Source of the DNA: Halegenticoccus tardaugens
GTDB lineage: Archaea; Halobacteriota; Halobacteria; Halobacteriales; Haloferacaceae
Direction: 5' to 3'
NCBI RefSeq assembly: GCF_004116405.1
Contig: NZ_SDIC01000011.1
Location: 1 to 64,000, forward strand
Length of the DNA stretch: 64,000 bases
Within the stretch, counting starts at the first letter, position 1, and each line of letters opens with the position of its first letter. Below are positions 34,487 through 42,935 of the stretch, in pieces. The notes under the pieces were generated by a model that had not been told where the DNA came from, made no database searches, and worked only from the letters and a program-made list of their open reading frames with translations. A program made the position numbers and the translations under genes.

Positions 34487-36019
34487 TCAGCCGTACCGGA
34501 GGACCCTCGCCATTCCCGCTTCGAGGTGATACAGCGTGTGACAGTGAAAGAGCCACTCGCCCGGGTTGTCGGCGACGAAATCGAACGTCAACTCGCCCAT
34601 GCGACTCGGGACGCGCACCGTGTCCTTCACCGCGTCGCCGACGCGAAAGAAGTGCCCGTGGAGGTGCATGGGGTGGACGACCGGGCTGTGGTTCACCATG
34701 CGAACGCGGACGTGTTCCCCCTCCCGGACGGTCAGCGGCTCGGCGTCCGGGTACGCCCGTCCGTCGATCAGCCACGCGTCGGATCCGCCCGCTCCGCCCA
34801 TCCCGTCCATACCCCCCATCCCGCCGGACAGCGTCAGATCGAACGTCCGATCGGGGGTCCCGTCGATCCCGTCGAGCGGCTCGATCGCCCGCAGATCCGC
34901 GTACCGTAGCCGCCTGCCGCCGGACCGCGGCGGGGCGGGAGTCCCGCCGCTCCCGTCGTAGCGCAGGACCGCTCGCGCCGGCGGTTCGGTGCCGGAAACC
35001 GCGTCCGCCCGGAGTTGCCACGCGCCGGGGTTGTCCGCCTCGACGACGGCGTCGTAGCGCTCGCCCGAGCCGAACACGAACTCGTCGACGGGAACCGGAT
35101 CGACCGGTCGGCCGTCGGCGTGCGACACGTTCAGTCGGTGGCCGGCGAGTCGGACGCGGAAGGTCGTCGCGCTCGCGGCGTTGACGAACCGGAGGCGGAC
35201 GCGCTCGCCGCGTTCGACGGCGAGGGTCGGCGGATCAGACGGCAGTCGACCGTTGACGAGCAAGCCGGCGTACGACGGTCGGCGGTCCCTCATCATCCCG
35301 CCGACCGCGCCGCCACCCATTCCGCTGCCGTTCGGTCCGCCGCCCATCCCACCCCCGCTCATCCCCCCCATTCCACCTCCGCCCGTTCGACTTCCGCTCA
35401 TTCCGCCCATACCCGTTCCGTCCGATCCCGACGGCATCTCCGGCTCTCCGACGAGGTAGTCGTCGAGTACGAGGGTGTACTCCCGATCGTACTCGACGTG
35501 CGGCTCTCCCTCCTCGACGATCAGCGGACCGAGCAGTCCGCGGTCGGATTGCAGACCGACGTGACTGTGATAGAAATACGTCCCCGCGGGATCCGCCTCG
35601 AACTCGTAGGTGAACGTCGAATCGGGGGCGATCGGCTCCTGCGTCACGCCGGGGACGCCGTCCATCCGGTTCGGAAGCGGCACGCCGTGCCAGTGGATCG
35701 TCGTCCCCTCGGAAAGCCCGTTCGTCACGTCGACGCGGAGAACGTCGCCCTCCCCGACGCGCAGTTCGGGGCCCGGAAACGTCCCGTCGTAAAGCCAGGT
35801 CCGGGAGGCGTCGGAGTCCGACGCCCCCGGACGAACCGTCCCCGTCGAAGCCGTCAGGTCGACTGTCGCGTCGGCGGGGCCGGATACCGTCGACCGGGGC
35901 GTTGACGAGCGAGCGGGGTCGTCGGGGGAACCCTGGACCGTACATCCGGCCAGCGCGACCAGCCCCGCGCCGCCGAGCGAGCGTAGGACGCCGCGTCGCG
36001 TCGAGTGTCTGCGCATCAT
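34487..36019 (-). CDS. multicopper oxidase (laccase-like) with Met/Gly-rich insert
   Basis: A 510-residue Tat-exported lipoprotein (RRGVLRSLGGAGLVALAGC; lipobox C26). All copper-ligand clusters are present: IHWHG (H109, H111), FYHSHVG (H151, H153), HPMHLHGH (H449, H452, H454) and HCHTLYHLEAGM (H492, C493, H494, H498, M503 as T1 ligand). Three cupredoxin domains are expected. Between the first and second lies a Met/Gly-rich segment at about 203-244 (repeats of GMGGMSG), comparable in idea to the Met-rich copper-binding insert of CueO/CopA-type oxidases. It probably oxidises Cu(I) or phenolics at the cell surface. ctttatcacc 31 nt upstream is the TATA box. Confidence 0.92.
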   Translation of the reverse strand: MMRRHSTRRGVLRSLGGAGLVALAGCTVQGSPDDPARSSTPRSTVSGPADATVDLTASTGTVRPGASDSDASRTWLYDGTFPGPELRVGEGDVLRVDVTNGLSEGTTIHWHGVPLPNRMDGVPGVTQEPIAPDSTFTYEFEADPAGTYFYHSHVGLQSDRGLLGPLIVEEGEPHVEYDREYTLVLDDYLVGEPEMPSGSDGTGMGGMSGSRTGGGGMGGMSGGGMGGGPNGSGMGGGAVGGMMRDRRPSYAGLLVNGRLPSDPPTLAVERGERVRLRFVNAASATTFRVRLAGHRLNVSHADGRPVDPVPVDEFVFGSGERYDAVVEADNPGAWQLRADAVSGTEPPARAVLRYDGSGGTPAPPRSGGRRLRYADLRAIEPLDGIDGTPDRTFDLTLSGGMGGMDGMGGAGGSDAWLIDGRAYPDAEPLTVREGEHVRVRMVNHSPVVHPMHLHGHFFRVGDAVKDTVRVPSRMGELTFDFVADNPGEWLFHCHTLYHLEAGMARVLRYG

Positions 36020-36123
36020 CTCGTCCGAAAGAAGGCGTCGATCGGTGATAAAGTGTAGTTGTGGGTAAACCGAGAATCACTGGATCGGACTTCACAGGGA
36101 GTCCTGACGACGCGGGGATGAGG

Positions 36124-37894
36124 TCAGTTCTCGGGAAGCGCGGCTTTCCGCGCGCCGGACGCCGTCCCCTCCGTCGTCGCCGCTTTCTCGACCACCAGAT
36201 CCTCCAGCACGAGCACGTCGAGGCCCATCCCGTAGAAGTCCTTGAGCGCCTCCACCGGCGTCGTGACGATCGGTTCGGCGTGATCGTTGAACGAGGTGTT
36301 GAGCAGGACGGGCACGCCGGTGATGCGGTCGAACTCCGAGATGAGGCGGTGATACCGCGGATTCTGATCGGCGCTGACCGTCTGCGGGCGGGTCGTCCCG
36401 TCGGCCGGGTGGAGCACCGCCGCGACGTCGTCCGTCCGTTCGTCTCTCACGTCGAACGCGTCGATCATGTACGAGGAGGCGGTCGCGTCTTCGAGGTACT
36501 CCGCCGCCGCCCCTTCGAGCATCGACGGCGCGAAGGGCCGCCACTCTTCCCTGTGCTTTACGAATCGGTTGACCCGGTCGCGCGATTCGACCGTTCGCGG
36601 ATCCGCGAGGATGCTGCGGTTGCCGAGCGCGCGCGGTCCCATCTCGGCGCGACCCTGAAACCAGCCGACGAGCGCGCCTTCCGCGAGCCGTTCGGCCGCG
36701 TACCGCGCCACGTCGTCGGGTTCGCCGTACGGGATCTTGTTCGTCTCCAGCAGCTCGCGAATCCCACCGACGGCGAACTCGGGGCCGAGGGAGACGGTCT
36801 CCATCTTCGGGACGTCCGCGGGCCGTCGATCGATCCACCCCGCGCCGAGCGCGAGGCCGGCGTCGTGGGCGACCGGCTGGACGAACACCTCCTCCACGAC
36901 CGGCGACTCCCGGACGCGGGCGTTCATCTTGCAGTTGAGGGCGACGCCGCCCGCGAGCGCGACGTTTCCGACGCCGAGCCGACCGGCGTAGGTTTCGGCG
37001 ATGTCGACGACGGTCTCCTCCAGCAGTTTCTGGGCGACGTGCGCCAGGTCCTTCTGCCACTGATCGAACTCGCCGGGCGTGCCCTGTCGCGGGCGGCCGA
37101 ACGCCCGCTCCAGCCGCCGCACGCCCCGACCGGTTCCCCAGCCCTCGGTCAGATCGGTCACGTCGTAGTCGACGCCCGTCGCGACCAACCGCCGGAGCGT
37201 CCGCTCGATCTCCGGGTTCTCCGTCCCGTACGGGGCGAGCCCCATCACCTTCCCCTCGCCGTTGAACATGCGATAACCGAGGTACTCGGTGACGACGGCG
37301 AAGAACAGCCCGAGGCTGTTCGGGTGCTCGTAGGTTCGGAGCCGCCGCAGGCCGTCCCCGTCGCCGTACCAGACGACCGTGGAGTCGTACTCCCCCCTTG
37401 GCGTCGACGGTGAGCACGAGCGCCTCGTCGAACCCGGAGGGGTGGAACGCGCTCGCGGCGTGGCACGCGTGGTGCGGCCTCGTGTGAATCGGGGGGACGG
37501 GCGTCCCGATCTCGGCCAGCCGCGACTCGATCTCACCGACGGGTCGGAGCCGCGCCTGCAACTGCGTCATCGCGGTCCGTTCGAGCGCGGAGAGCTTCGA
37601 CAGGACGCCGGGTTGGCGGAGGGAATCGCGGAGGTAGTGCGGGAGGATCTTCGCCCTGAGGCGCGGGTCGTAGGGGAGGACGATCCGGTCGAGGTCGCCC
37701 AGTTCGAGGCTCCGGTGGTCGAGACACGCCCGGATCGCCCGTTCCGGGAACGTGTTCGTGGCGTGCTTGGTTCGACAGAGCCGCTCCTCCTCGATGCCGA
37801 AGACGAGGTCTCCGTCCGCAAAGAGGGCTGCGCTCGGGTCGTGCTGTCCGTAGAGACCGATCGCGGGTTTGAACGCGAGGACGTACGTCGTCAT
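36124..37894 (-). pseudogene. carbamoyltransferase (NodU/CmcH family), single-base frameshift
   Basis: The N-terminal part from ATG 37894 reads MTTYVLAFKPAIGLYGQHDP and goes through RPHHACHAASAFHPSGFDEA to VLTVDAKGG. After this the matching continuation (EYDSTVVWYGDGDGLRRLRT onward to 36124) is in another frame. The break is at a run of six C (plus strand 37392-37397); five would keep the frame and give about 589 residues. The C-terminal YrdC-like/carbamoyl-transfer part is intact: ALAGGVALNCKMNARV, GWFQGRAEMGPRALGNRSIL and VLLNTSFNDH. Members carbamoylate hydroxyl groups on antibiotics or surface glycans. Either a true pseudogene, a sequencing error or (less likely) programmed slippage. Confidence 0.85.
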
Positions 37895-38115
37895 GGTGCG
37901 CGAGGTGTGTCGTTCCGGCGGGTTCGACGTTCGAACGCCGGGTCCGTACCCGAAGCGACGATGCGGGGGAGAATGAGTCGGTGAGCGCGGTTTCAGAGCG
38001 AGCAAACGCGCCTCGCCGTTCATATAGTCAGGGAGTGTCGTCGTCGAACGGGCGGCGTCCGGAAGGCTCCGGTGCGGGCGTCGAGGGACCCCCATCGGGG
38101 GGAGGCGCGGACCCG

Positions 38116-39120
38116 TCAGATCTGACGGTCCGTCCCCGACTCGGGCGACGGACGTCCCTCGCGCAGGCGCTTTACGCCGCTGTACACGATCGCCCCGCTG
38201 ACGAGGACCGCCGATCCGAAGATGAGTGCGACGCTCAGCGCGTCGAGCGCGGCCACGCCGTACGCCGCGCCCAGTTTCTTGCTCGCGACGGCGACGCTTC
38301 CCGCGAGAAGCATCGCCGCGAAATACCCTTTGATCTCGTCGTCGTCGACGAGGTTCGTCGCGGCCGATCCGACGCGGGCGCCGAGTGCGCTCCCCGCGAG
38401 CAGCGACGTGACGGCCGGGACGTCCACGGCGTTCGCCTGGGCGTAGACGAAGGCGCCGAAGCCGCCGGAGACGGTGATCTGGAGCGCGTCGGTTCCGACG
38501 GCGACGGACGCAGGGACGCCGAGGCCGTACACCATCGCCGGCATCAGGAGGAACCCGCCCCCGACGCCCAGGAATCCGGAGAGGACTCCGATCGCGGCGG
38601 CGATCGCGAGCGCGATCCACACGGAGACTCGGGGGCCGCCCCTGAGTTCGACCGTCGGCGGTAGCTGGTGGCGCTGAACCCACGCGGCAGCGGCCGCGTC
38701 TTCCCCGCCCGTCGCGTCGCCTTCGCCGAGCGAATCGCGCAGCGTGAACAACCCGACTCCCGCGAGCAACCCGACGTACGCGACGCCGATGACGAGATCC
38801 GCGAGGCCGAGCGATTCGAGGTGGAAGACCGCCCGCTTTCCGACCTCGATGCCGGCGGTCATGCCGACGGTCATCAGTCCGGCCAGCTTGTAGTCGACCT
38901 GCCCCAGATCGCGGTGACGGAGCGCCGCGATGATCGACGTGCCGAACACGAAGGCGAGCCCGCTTCCGACGGCGACCTTGGCGGAGTAGCCGAGCACCAA
39001 CAGCGCCGGGGTCACGAGGAAGCTCCCGCCCATCCCGAAGAATCCGAACAGGACGCCGATGAGGAGTCCGAATCCGACGAACAGTCCGATCAGCGCGAGG
39101 CTCAGTCCGAACGGCTCCAT
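38116..39120 (-). CDS. sulfite exporter TauE/SafE family protein
   Basis: A 334-residue membrane protein with two TauE/SafE repeats: VGFGLLIGVLFGFFGMGGSF at the N-terminus and AIGVLSGFLGVGGGFLLMPA in the second half (the FxGxGGGF signatures), about eight helices in all. A cytoplasmic loop at about 133-170 separates the halves. The family exports sulfite, thiosulfate or organosulfonates, or acts as a sulfur compound importer. The ATG at 39120 is preceded by ggtga 6-7 nt upstream; a GTG at 39126 overlapping the previous stop is the alternative. Second gene after the 49-residue protein, in the sulfur island. Confidence 0.9.
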   Translation of the reverse strand: MEPFGLSLALIGLFVGFGLLIGVLFGFFGMGGSFLVTPALLVLGYSAKVAVGSGLAFVFGTSIIAALRHRDLGQVDYKLAGLMTVGMTAGIEVGKRAVFHLESLGLADLVIGVAYVGLLAGVGLFTLRDSLGEGDATGGEDAAAAAWVQRHQLPPTVELRGGPRVSVWIALAIAAAIGVLSGFLGVGGGFLLMPAMVYGLGVPASVAVGTDALQITVSGGFGAFVYAQANAVDVPAVTSLLAGSALGARVGSAATNLVDDDEIKGYFAAMLLAGSVAVASKKLGAAYGVAALDALSVALIFGSAVLVSGAIVYSGVKRLREGRPSPESGTDRQI

Positions 39121-39122
39121 CC

Positions 39123-39272
39123 TCACTCACCGCCGATCGCGTCCACCACGGCAGCGCCGGCCGCGTTCGTCACGAACCCGTACCCGACGTACAGCGCGAG
39201 GGATTCGGCGAGTACGAGCCCCACGACGGCCGCCGCGTGCGCGTTTCCGGAGAGCGTGGCTAGTCCGAACAT
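39123..39272 (-). CDS. 49-residue membrane protein upstream of TauE
   Basis: Reads MFGLATLSGNAHAAAVVGLV, then LAESLALYVGYGFVTNAAGA and AVVDAIGGE. One transmembrane helix (about 12-32) is followed by a weakly hydrophobic, glycine-rich second half. Its stop codon overlaps or abuts the TauE start, so the two are translationally coupled. I recall similar ~49-residue proteins next to TauE in haloarchaea (a DUF family), but cannot confirm the number. It is a candidate small partner of the exporter. Confidence 0.75.
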   Translation of the reverse strand: MFGLATLSGNAHAAAVVGLVLAESLALYVGYGFVTNAAGAAVVDAIGGE

Positions 39273-39371
39273 CGGTCCATCCTCCTTCGACGGAATCGCG
39301 GTGATCGCGTGCGTTTCATGCTGCGCTGTCCGTTCGATCGTCGATCGACGAGTTTCTTAATGGTTGTGGGC

Positions 39372-39385
39372 ATATTGTACAATAT
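39372..39385. promoter_or_regulatory. perfect 14-bp palindrome, operator candidate (TauE promoter)
   Basis: atattgtacaatat is a perfect inverted repeat located about 100 nt upstream of the 49-residue gene and just upstream of a TATA-like attaagaaac (minus strand, about 39353-39361). Its half-site TATTGT recurs in the two other promoters of the sulfur island (41752-41783 and 41950-41965). Confidence 0.5.
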
Positions 39386-39455
39386 TATCTCGTTCCGACA
39401 GGACTCGGACGGTTCGGTCGTGATCACGTTCTTCGCTCCGTGGGTTCGGTCGCGG

Positions 39456-39938
39456 TCAGTCCGCCTCCGTCGGCGTCGAACGGGCGTCGTCGGTTCGGGT
39501 CCGCCAGTACCCCTGCGCGTACGCGCCGAGGAACATGCCGGCGACGGCCCAGAGGATCGGCAGGTTTCCGACGCCGAGGCTGGCGTACGCAGCGCCGGGG
39601 CAGATCCCGGAGATTCCCCAGCCGACGCCGAAGACGGCGCCTCCCGCGACGACGTCGCGGTCGAACTCCTTCAGCCGTCGGCGATAGGCGTCGCCGGTCA
39701 GCGGGGCGCTTTCGAGGTACCGGGTCGCGATCGCGAACGTCGATCCGGTGACGAGCGCCGCGCCGCCCATGACGAACAGGAGGCCGAAGTCCTCGAACCG
39801 GAGGAAATCGAGCACGACCTCCGGCCGGGCCATGTGACTGTACCCCAGTCCGAAGCCGAACGCCAGCCCGCCGACGAGGATTACCGCCACGAACGGGAGG
39901 CCACGCCCCCCGTCGCCGCCCGCCGCTCGTTCGCTCAC
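39456..39938 (-). CDS. YeeE/YedE family protein, second half (TsuA-like)
   Basis: A 160-residue membrane protein with about four helices. The conserved motif FGVGWGISGICPGAAYAS contains C113, one of the cysteines on which YeeE/YedE channels pass thiosulfate or other sulfur species. The GTG at 39938 overlaps the stop of the preceding YeeE/YedE gene (GTGA), so both halves are co-translated and likely assemble to form the equivalent of a full-length YeeE. The C-terminus is a short soluble tail. Confidence 0.87.
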   Translation of the reverse strand: MSERAAGGDGGRGLPFVAVILVGGLAFGFGLGYSHMARPEVVLDFLRFEDFGLLFVMGGAALVTGSTFAIATRYLESAPLTGDAYRRRLKEFDRDVVAGGAVFGVGWGISGICPGAAYASLGVGNLPILWAVAGMFLGAYAQGYWRTRTDDARSTPTEAD

Positions 39939-40480
39939 GGCGTCACCCCCAGCGCCGCGACGAACTGCGCCGTTCCGACGGCGACGGCCATGAACGTCAG
40001 GACGTTCGCGATCGAGGTCGGAGACCCCGACCCGACGCCGCAGACGCCGTGGCCGGAGGTGCACCCCTTGCCGAGGCGGGTGCCGACGCCGACGAGGGTC
40101 CCCCCGACGAACAGCCGCCACCACTGCACGTCGGTCGTCCAGAAACCCTCCTGAAACAGCGCCGCGTAGAGCGCCGCGCCCGCGACGATGCCGACGGTGA
40201 AGACGACGCGCCAGTCCCGCGAGGCGACGTACCGCGGGCGGTTGAACCGGTCGACCGACGAGACGTACGACAGCGTCGATTCGAGGAACGTGCTCGCGCC
40301 GGCGATGATGCCCGTTCCGAGGTAGATCGTCGCGACGCCGATCCCCACGAGGACCCCGCCGACGGCGTAGTGACTGACGCCGTTCGGGAACGCCTCCCCG
40401 AACGACGCGGGGGCGGGTCCGGCGAGCGGCGCGACGATCGAGGCGACGGTCGCGACGGCCGAGAGCGGATCCGACGTCAT
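39935..40480 (-). CDS. YeeE/YedE family protein, first half (TsuA-like)
   Basis: A 181-residue membrane protein. The motif GVGTRLGKGCTSGHGVCGVG (C140, C147) is the classical YeeE/YedE cysteine signature. In bacteria, YeeE (TsuA) imports thiosulfate together with a TusA-type protein (YeeD/TsuB); here a tusA gene lies 1.5 kb away in the same island. It is downstream of the rhodanese-MBL gene (36-nt gap) and upstream of the second half, so the three form one operon. Confidence 0.88.
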   Translation of the reverse strand: MTSDPLSAVATVASIVAPLAGPAPASFGEAFPNGVSHYAVGGVLVGIGVATIYLGTGIIAGASTFLESTLSYVSSVDRFNRPRYVASRDWRVVFTVGIVAGAALYAALFQEGFWTTDVQWWRLFVGGTLVGVGTRLGKGCTSGHGVCGVGSGSPTSIANVLTFMAVAVGTAQFVAALGVTP

Positions 40481-40516
40481 CGGCGGTTTCGCTCCGTCGT
40501 CGATTCCTCCATCCGT

Positions 40517-41707
40517 CTACTCGCCCGCCGTGGCGTCCCGACCGGCGGCGCAGTTGTTCGGCCCGAGTTCGAGCTCGAACGCCTCCCCGTCGGTCGCTTC
40601 GTTCCGTCCCAGGTTCGTCGCGACGATCTCCTCGTGGTTCGCCGGCCGCGGCGGCAGATCCGAGCGGACGAACTCGACGAACGTCGCCTCGTCCATCGAC
40701 AGCGCCGCCATCGACGACTTCAGCTCACCGAGGGTCGCGGTGTACGTTCCGTCGGCGGCCGGCGTCGCGGCGTCGCTGAAGTGCCCCGGCGCGACAGTGG
40801 TGTCGTCCGGAAGCGGCAGGATCCGCTCGTGCAACGTCTCGTAGAGCCGGCGGGCGGCGGCGGGCGCGCACTCGTCACCGTCCTCCAGATCGGGCCGGGC
40901 GACGCTCTCGACGAAGAGCCCGTCGCCGGTGAGGAGAACGTCGCCGACGCGGTAGGCGGTCATCCCCGTCGTGTGTCCGGGCGCGTGGACCGCCTCGATC
41001 GTCTCGTCGCCGAGCGGGAGTTCGTCGCCGTCCGCGACGGTCGCGTACGCGCTGTCGTACTCGACGCCGCGGGCGGCCGCGGGTTCCGGAATCACGGCTT
41101 CGGCCCCCGCCTCGTCGGCGAGCGCGCGGACGCCGCTGACGTGGTCGGCGTGGACGTGCGTGTCGATGGCGTACGCGATCTCCGCCCCGAGCGCCCGGGC
41201 GTCCCGGACGTACTCGGGGACGAACGCCCGGAGCGGGTCGACGACCGCCGCCTCGCCGCCCGAGACGATCAGGTAGGCGAGACAGCCGCTCGACGGCCGC
41301 CGGTACTGCGCGACCGTCGCGTCCGCCCCGACGTCGAGCTCCGCGTACTCGTAGAGGCGCGCCCAGCCGTTCATCCCCTCGGCGAGGTGGACCGCGTCGT
41401 ATCCGCGCTCCGCCAGGAGACCGGCGACGTACTCGCTGGACTGTCCCTTCGCGCAGACCGCGACGAGCCGTTCGTCCTCGGGGAGCCGCTCGAACAGCTC
41501 CTCGTCCGGATCGTCGACGAGGAAGCCGTAGTAGGGGAGGTTGATCGTCTCGACGCCGTCGCCGCCGATTCGCCACGATTCGGATTCCTCGGGGGCGCGC
41601 GTATCGAGAACGACGACGTCGTCGCCCGCGTCGATTCGCTCCTTCAGAGTCTCCGGTTCGATGCTCTCGACCGACGCGTCCGGCCGCGGAAACGCTGGTT
41701 CGCTCAT
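40517..41707 (-). CDS. rhodanese-metallo-beta-lactamase fusion (persulfide dioxygenase-like)
   Basis: A 396-residue protein. The N-terminal rhodanese domain (about 15-120) has the active-site cysteine in VAVCAKGQSSEYVAG (C85). The metallo-beta-lactamase domain (about 130-330) has THVHADHVSG (H184, H186, D188, H189), the GHTTGMTAYR ligand and VAPGHFSD. This architecture is that of ETHE1-like persulfide dioxygenases fused to a sulfurtransferase, with the order rhodanese first. A short C-terminal extension ends in a region containing one Cys (NNCAAGRD). First gene of the minus-strand sulfur operon. Confidence 0.9.
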   Translation of the reverse strand: MSEPAFPRPDASVESIEPETLKERIDAGDDVVVLDTRAPEESESWRIGGDGVETINLPYYGFLVDDPDEELFERLPEDERLVAVCAKGQSSEYVAGLLAERGYDAVHLAEGMNGWARLYEYAELDVGADATVAQYRRPSSGCLAYLIVSGGEAAVVDPLRAFVPEYVRDARALGAEIAYAIDTHVHADHVSGVRALADEAGAEAVIPEPAAARGVEYDSAYATVADGDELPLGDETIEAVHAPGHTTGMTAYRVGDVLLTGDGLFVESVARPDLEDGDECAPAAARRLYETLHERILPLPDDTTVAPGHFSDAATPAADGTYTATLGELKSSMAALSMDEATFVEFVRSDLPPRPANHEEIVATNLGRNEATDGEAFELELGPNNCAAGRDATAGE

Positions 41708-41751
41708 GTGTTCCGTTTCTCGCTACCGGACCGTCGCACATAAGAGTTGTC

Positions 41752-41783
41752 ATAGTATTCCCAATAATATACAATACTATTGG
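41752..41783. promoter_or_regulatory. nested inverted repeats, operator candidate (rhodanese-MBL promoter)
   Basis: atagtatt (41752-41759) pairs exactly with aatactat (41773-41780) across 13 nt, and ccaata (41761-41766) pairs exactly with tattgg (41778-41783) across 11 nt. On the minus strand the block reads through GTATTGTA, sharing TATTGT with the other two sulfur-island operators. It lies 45-75 nt upstream of the ATG at 41707. Confidence 0.5.
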
Positions 41784-41949
41784 CGAAGACGCTCGAAACA
41801 GGGACGGGAGAAAACGCGCGCTGAGCGCCCTGAATGCGCGGAGGTGACTGGGACCGCACGATTTCGTCCGTTTCGCCCGCCCGTTCGGAGCGACCTCGGT
41901 CGATGTAACCGCGTCCCGTCGTCCCGATGATCGACACGCTTTTAGCCGA

Positions 41950-41965
41950 GCACAAGATATTGTGC
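41950..41965. promoter_or_regulatory. inverted repeat, operator candidate (tusA promoter)
   Basis: gcacaa-gata-ttgtgc is a 6-bp inverted repeat 30-45 nt upstream of the tusA ATG. It contains ATATTGTG, again the TATTGT core. The downstream gccaatataatac also shares GCCAATA with the rhodanese-MBL promoter block. Confidence 0.45.
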
Positions 41966-41994
41966 TTTGAAGCCAATATAATACACTACTACCC

Positions 41995-42249
41995 ATGAAC
42001 ACGAACGACATCGCGGAAACGCTGGACGTGAAGGGGCAGAGCTGCCCGATGCCCGTCGTGAAGACGCGACAGGCGATCGACGCGCTGGAGGCGGACGACG
42101 TGCTCGAAGTCCTCGCCACCGACTCCGGAAGCGTGAGCGACATCCGCGGGTGGGCGAACGCGACGCCGGACGTCGAACTCCTCGACCAGACCGAAGACGG
42201 GTCGGGCGGCGAGACGGTGTACAAACACTACGTGAAGCGGACGAGCTGA
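41995..42249 (+). CDS. TusA family sulfurtransferase
   Basis: An 84-residue TusA-fold protein with the persulfide cysteine in GQSCPMPVVKTRQAI (C17; CPxP signature) and a C-terminal acidic stretch, then VYKHYVKRTS. TusA proteins carry sulfane sulfur between rhodaneses, DsrE proteins and acceptors. It begins a two-gene operon with the DsrE-like protein (3-nt gap), divergent from the rhodanese-MBL/YeeE operon. Confidence 0.92.
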   Translation: MNTNDIAETLDVKGQSCPMPVVKTRQAIDALEADDVLEVLATDSGSVSDIRGWANATPDVELLDQTEDGSGGETVYKHYVKRTS

Positions 42250-42252
42250 AGA

Positions 42253-42855
42253 ATGAGCGCCGACGCACGTCCGGTCGGAACGGACGACGAGGACGCCGGC
42301 GACGGCGTCGAGAGCAACGACGTCGCGGTCCTCCGCGAACGAGTCGCGGATCTCGAAGCGCGGCTCGCGGACGCACGGGCCGAGGGGGGTGACGGCGGCA
42401 GGAAGATGACGATCGTGGCGACGAAGGGGACGCTCGACATGGCGTATCCGCCGCTCATCCTCGCGAGCACGGCGGCGGCCTTCGGCTGGGACGTGGTCGT
42501 CTTCCACACGTTCTGGGGACTGGACATCCTCCGCGAGGGGAAGTCCACGAACCTGCGGCTGAGCGCCGTGGGGAATCCGAACCTGCCGATGCCGAACGCC
42601 CTCGCGGCGCTTCCGGGCATGGACGGGGTGGCGACGCGACTGATGAAACGGAAGATCGAGGAGAACGGGACGGCCACCGTGGCGGAGCTGATCGACGTCT
42701 CGCTCGAAAGCGGGGTCGACCTCCAGGCCTGCCAGATGACGATGGACCTCATGGGATACGAGGCGGAGGACCTCCACGACGGCGTGACGACGGGCGTGGG
42801 CGCCGCGACCGCCCTGGAGCACATGGCCGACGCCGACGTGCAGCTTCTGATCTGA
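42253..42855 (+). CDS. DsrE/DsrF/DrsH-like sulfur carrier protein
   Basis: A 200-residue protein. A short N-terminal coiled-coil-like segment (LRERVADLEARLADARAE, about 27-44) precedes the DsrE-like fold (KMTIVATKGTLDMAYPPL; STAAAFGWDVVVFHTFWGL). A conserved cysteine, C160 in LQACQMTMDLMGY, is the usual sulfur-binding site near the C-terminus. It would exchange sulfane sulfur with TusA, encoded 3 nt upstream. Confidence 0.9.
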   Translation: MSADARPVGTDDEDAGDGVESNDVAVLRERVADLEARLADARAEGGDGGRKMTIVATKGTLDMAYPPLILASTAAAFGWDVVVFHTFWGLDILREGKSTNLRLSAVGNPNLPMPNALAALPGMDGVATRLMKRKIEENGTATVAELIDVSLESGVDLQACQMTMDLMGYEAEDLHDGVTTGVGAATALEHMADADVQLLI

Positions 42856-42935
42856 GGGCCCCAGTCGACGGGCGCACCGCCGGAACCGCGGCCCGGGATG
42901 GCCGCGTCCGGCGGACCCCGCTCCGGAACCGGGAC

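Noticed and set aside
37380..37410. Programmed frameshift in the carbamoyltransferase gene
   Set aside because: A homopolymer alone is not enough to claim programmed slippage, and I see no stimulatory structure that I can support; error or mutation are simpler.
38089..38101. ccccc-atc-ggggg hairpin after the TauE gene as a terminator
   Set aside because: The 5-bp stem is short and lacks a following T-run on the minus strand; haloarchaeal termination depends on T-rich tracts, so I do not call it.
36092..39130. Minus-strand open frame of about 1012 codons across the carbamoyltransferase and TauE genes
   Set aside because: Only its segment between about 37390 and 37894 is real coding (the N-terminal part of the carbamoyltransferase). 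The rest is an Arg-rich out-of-frame reading of TauE and the C-terminal part.
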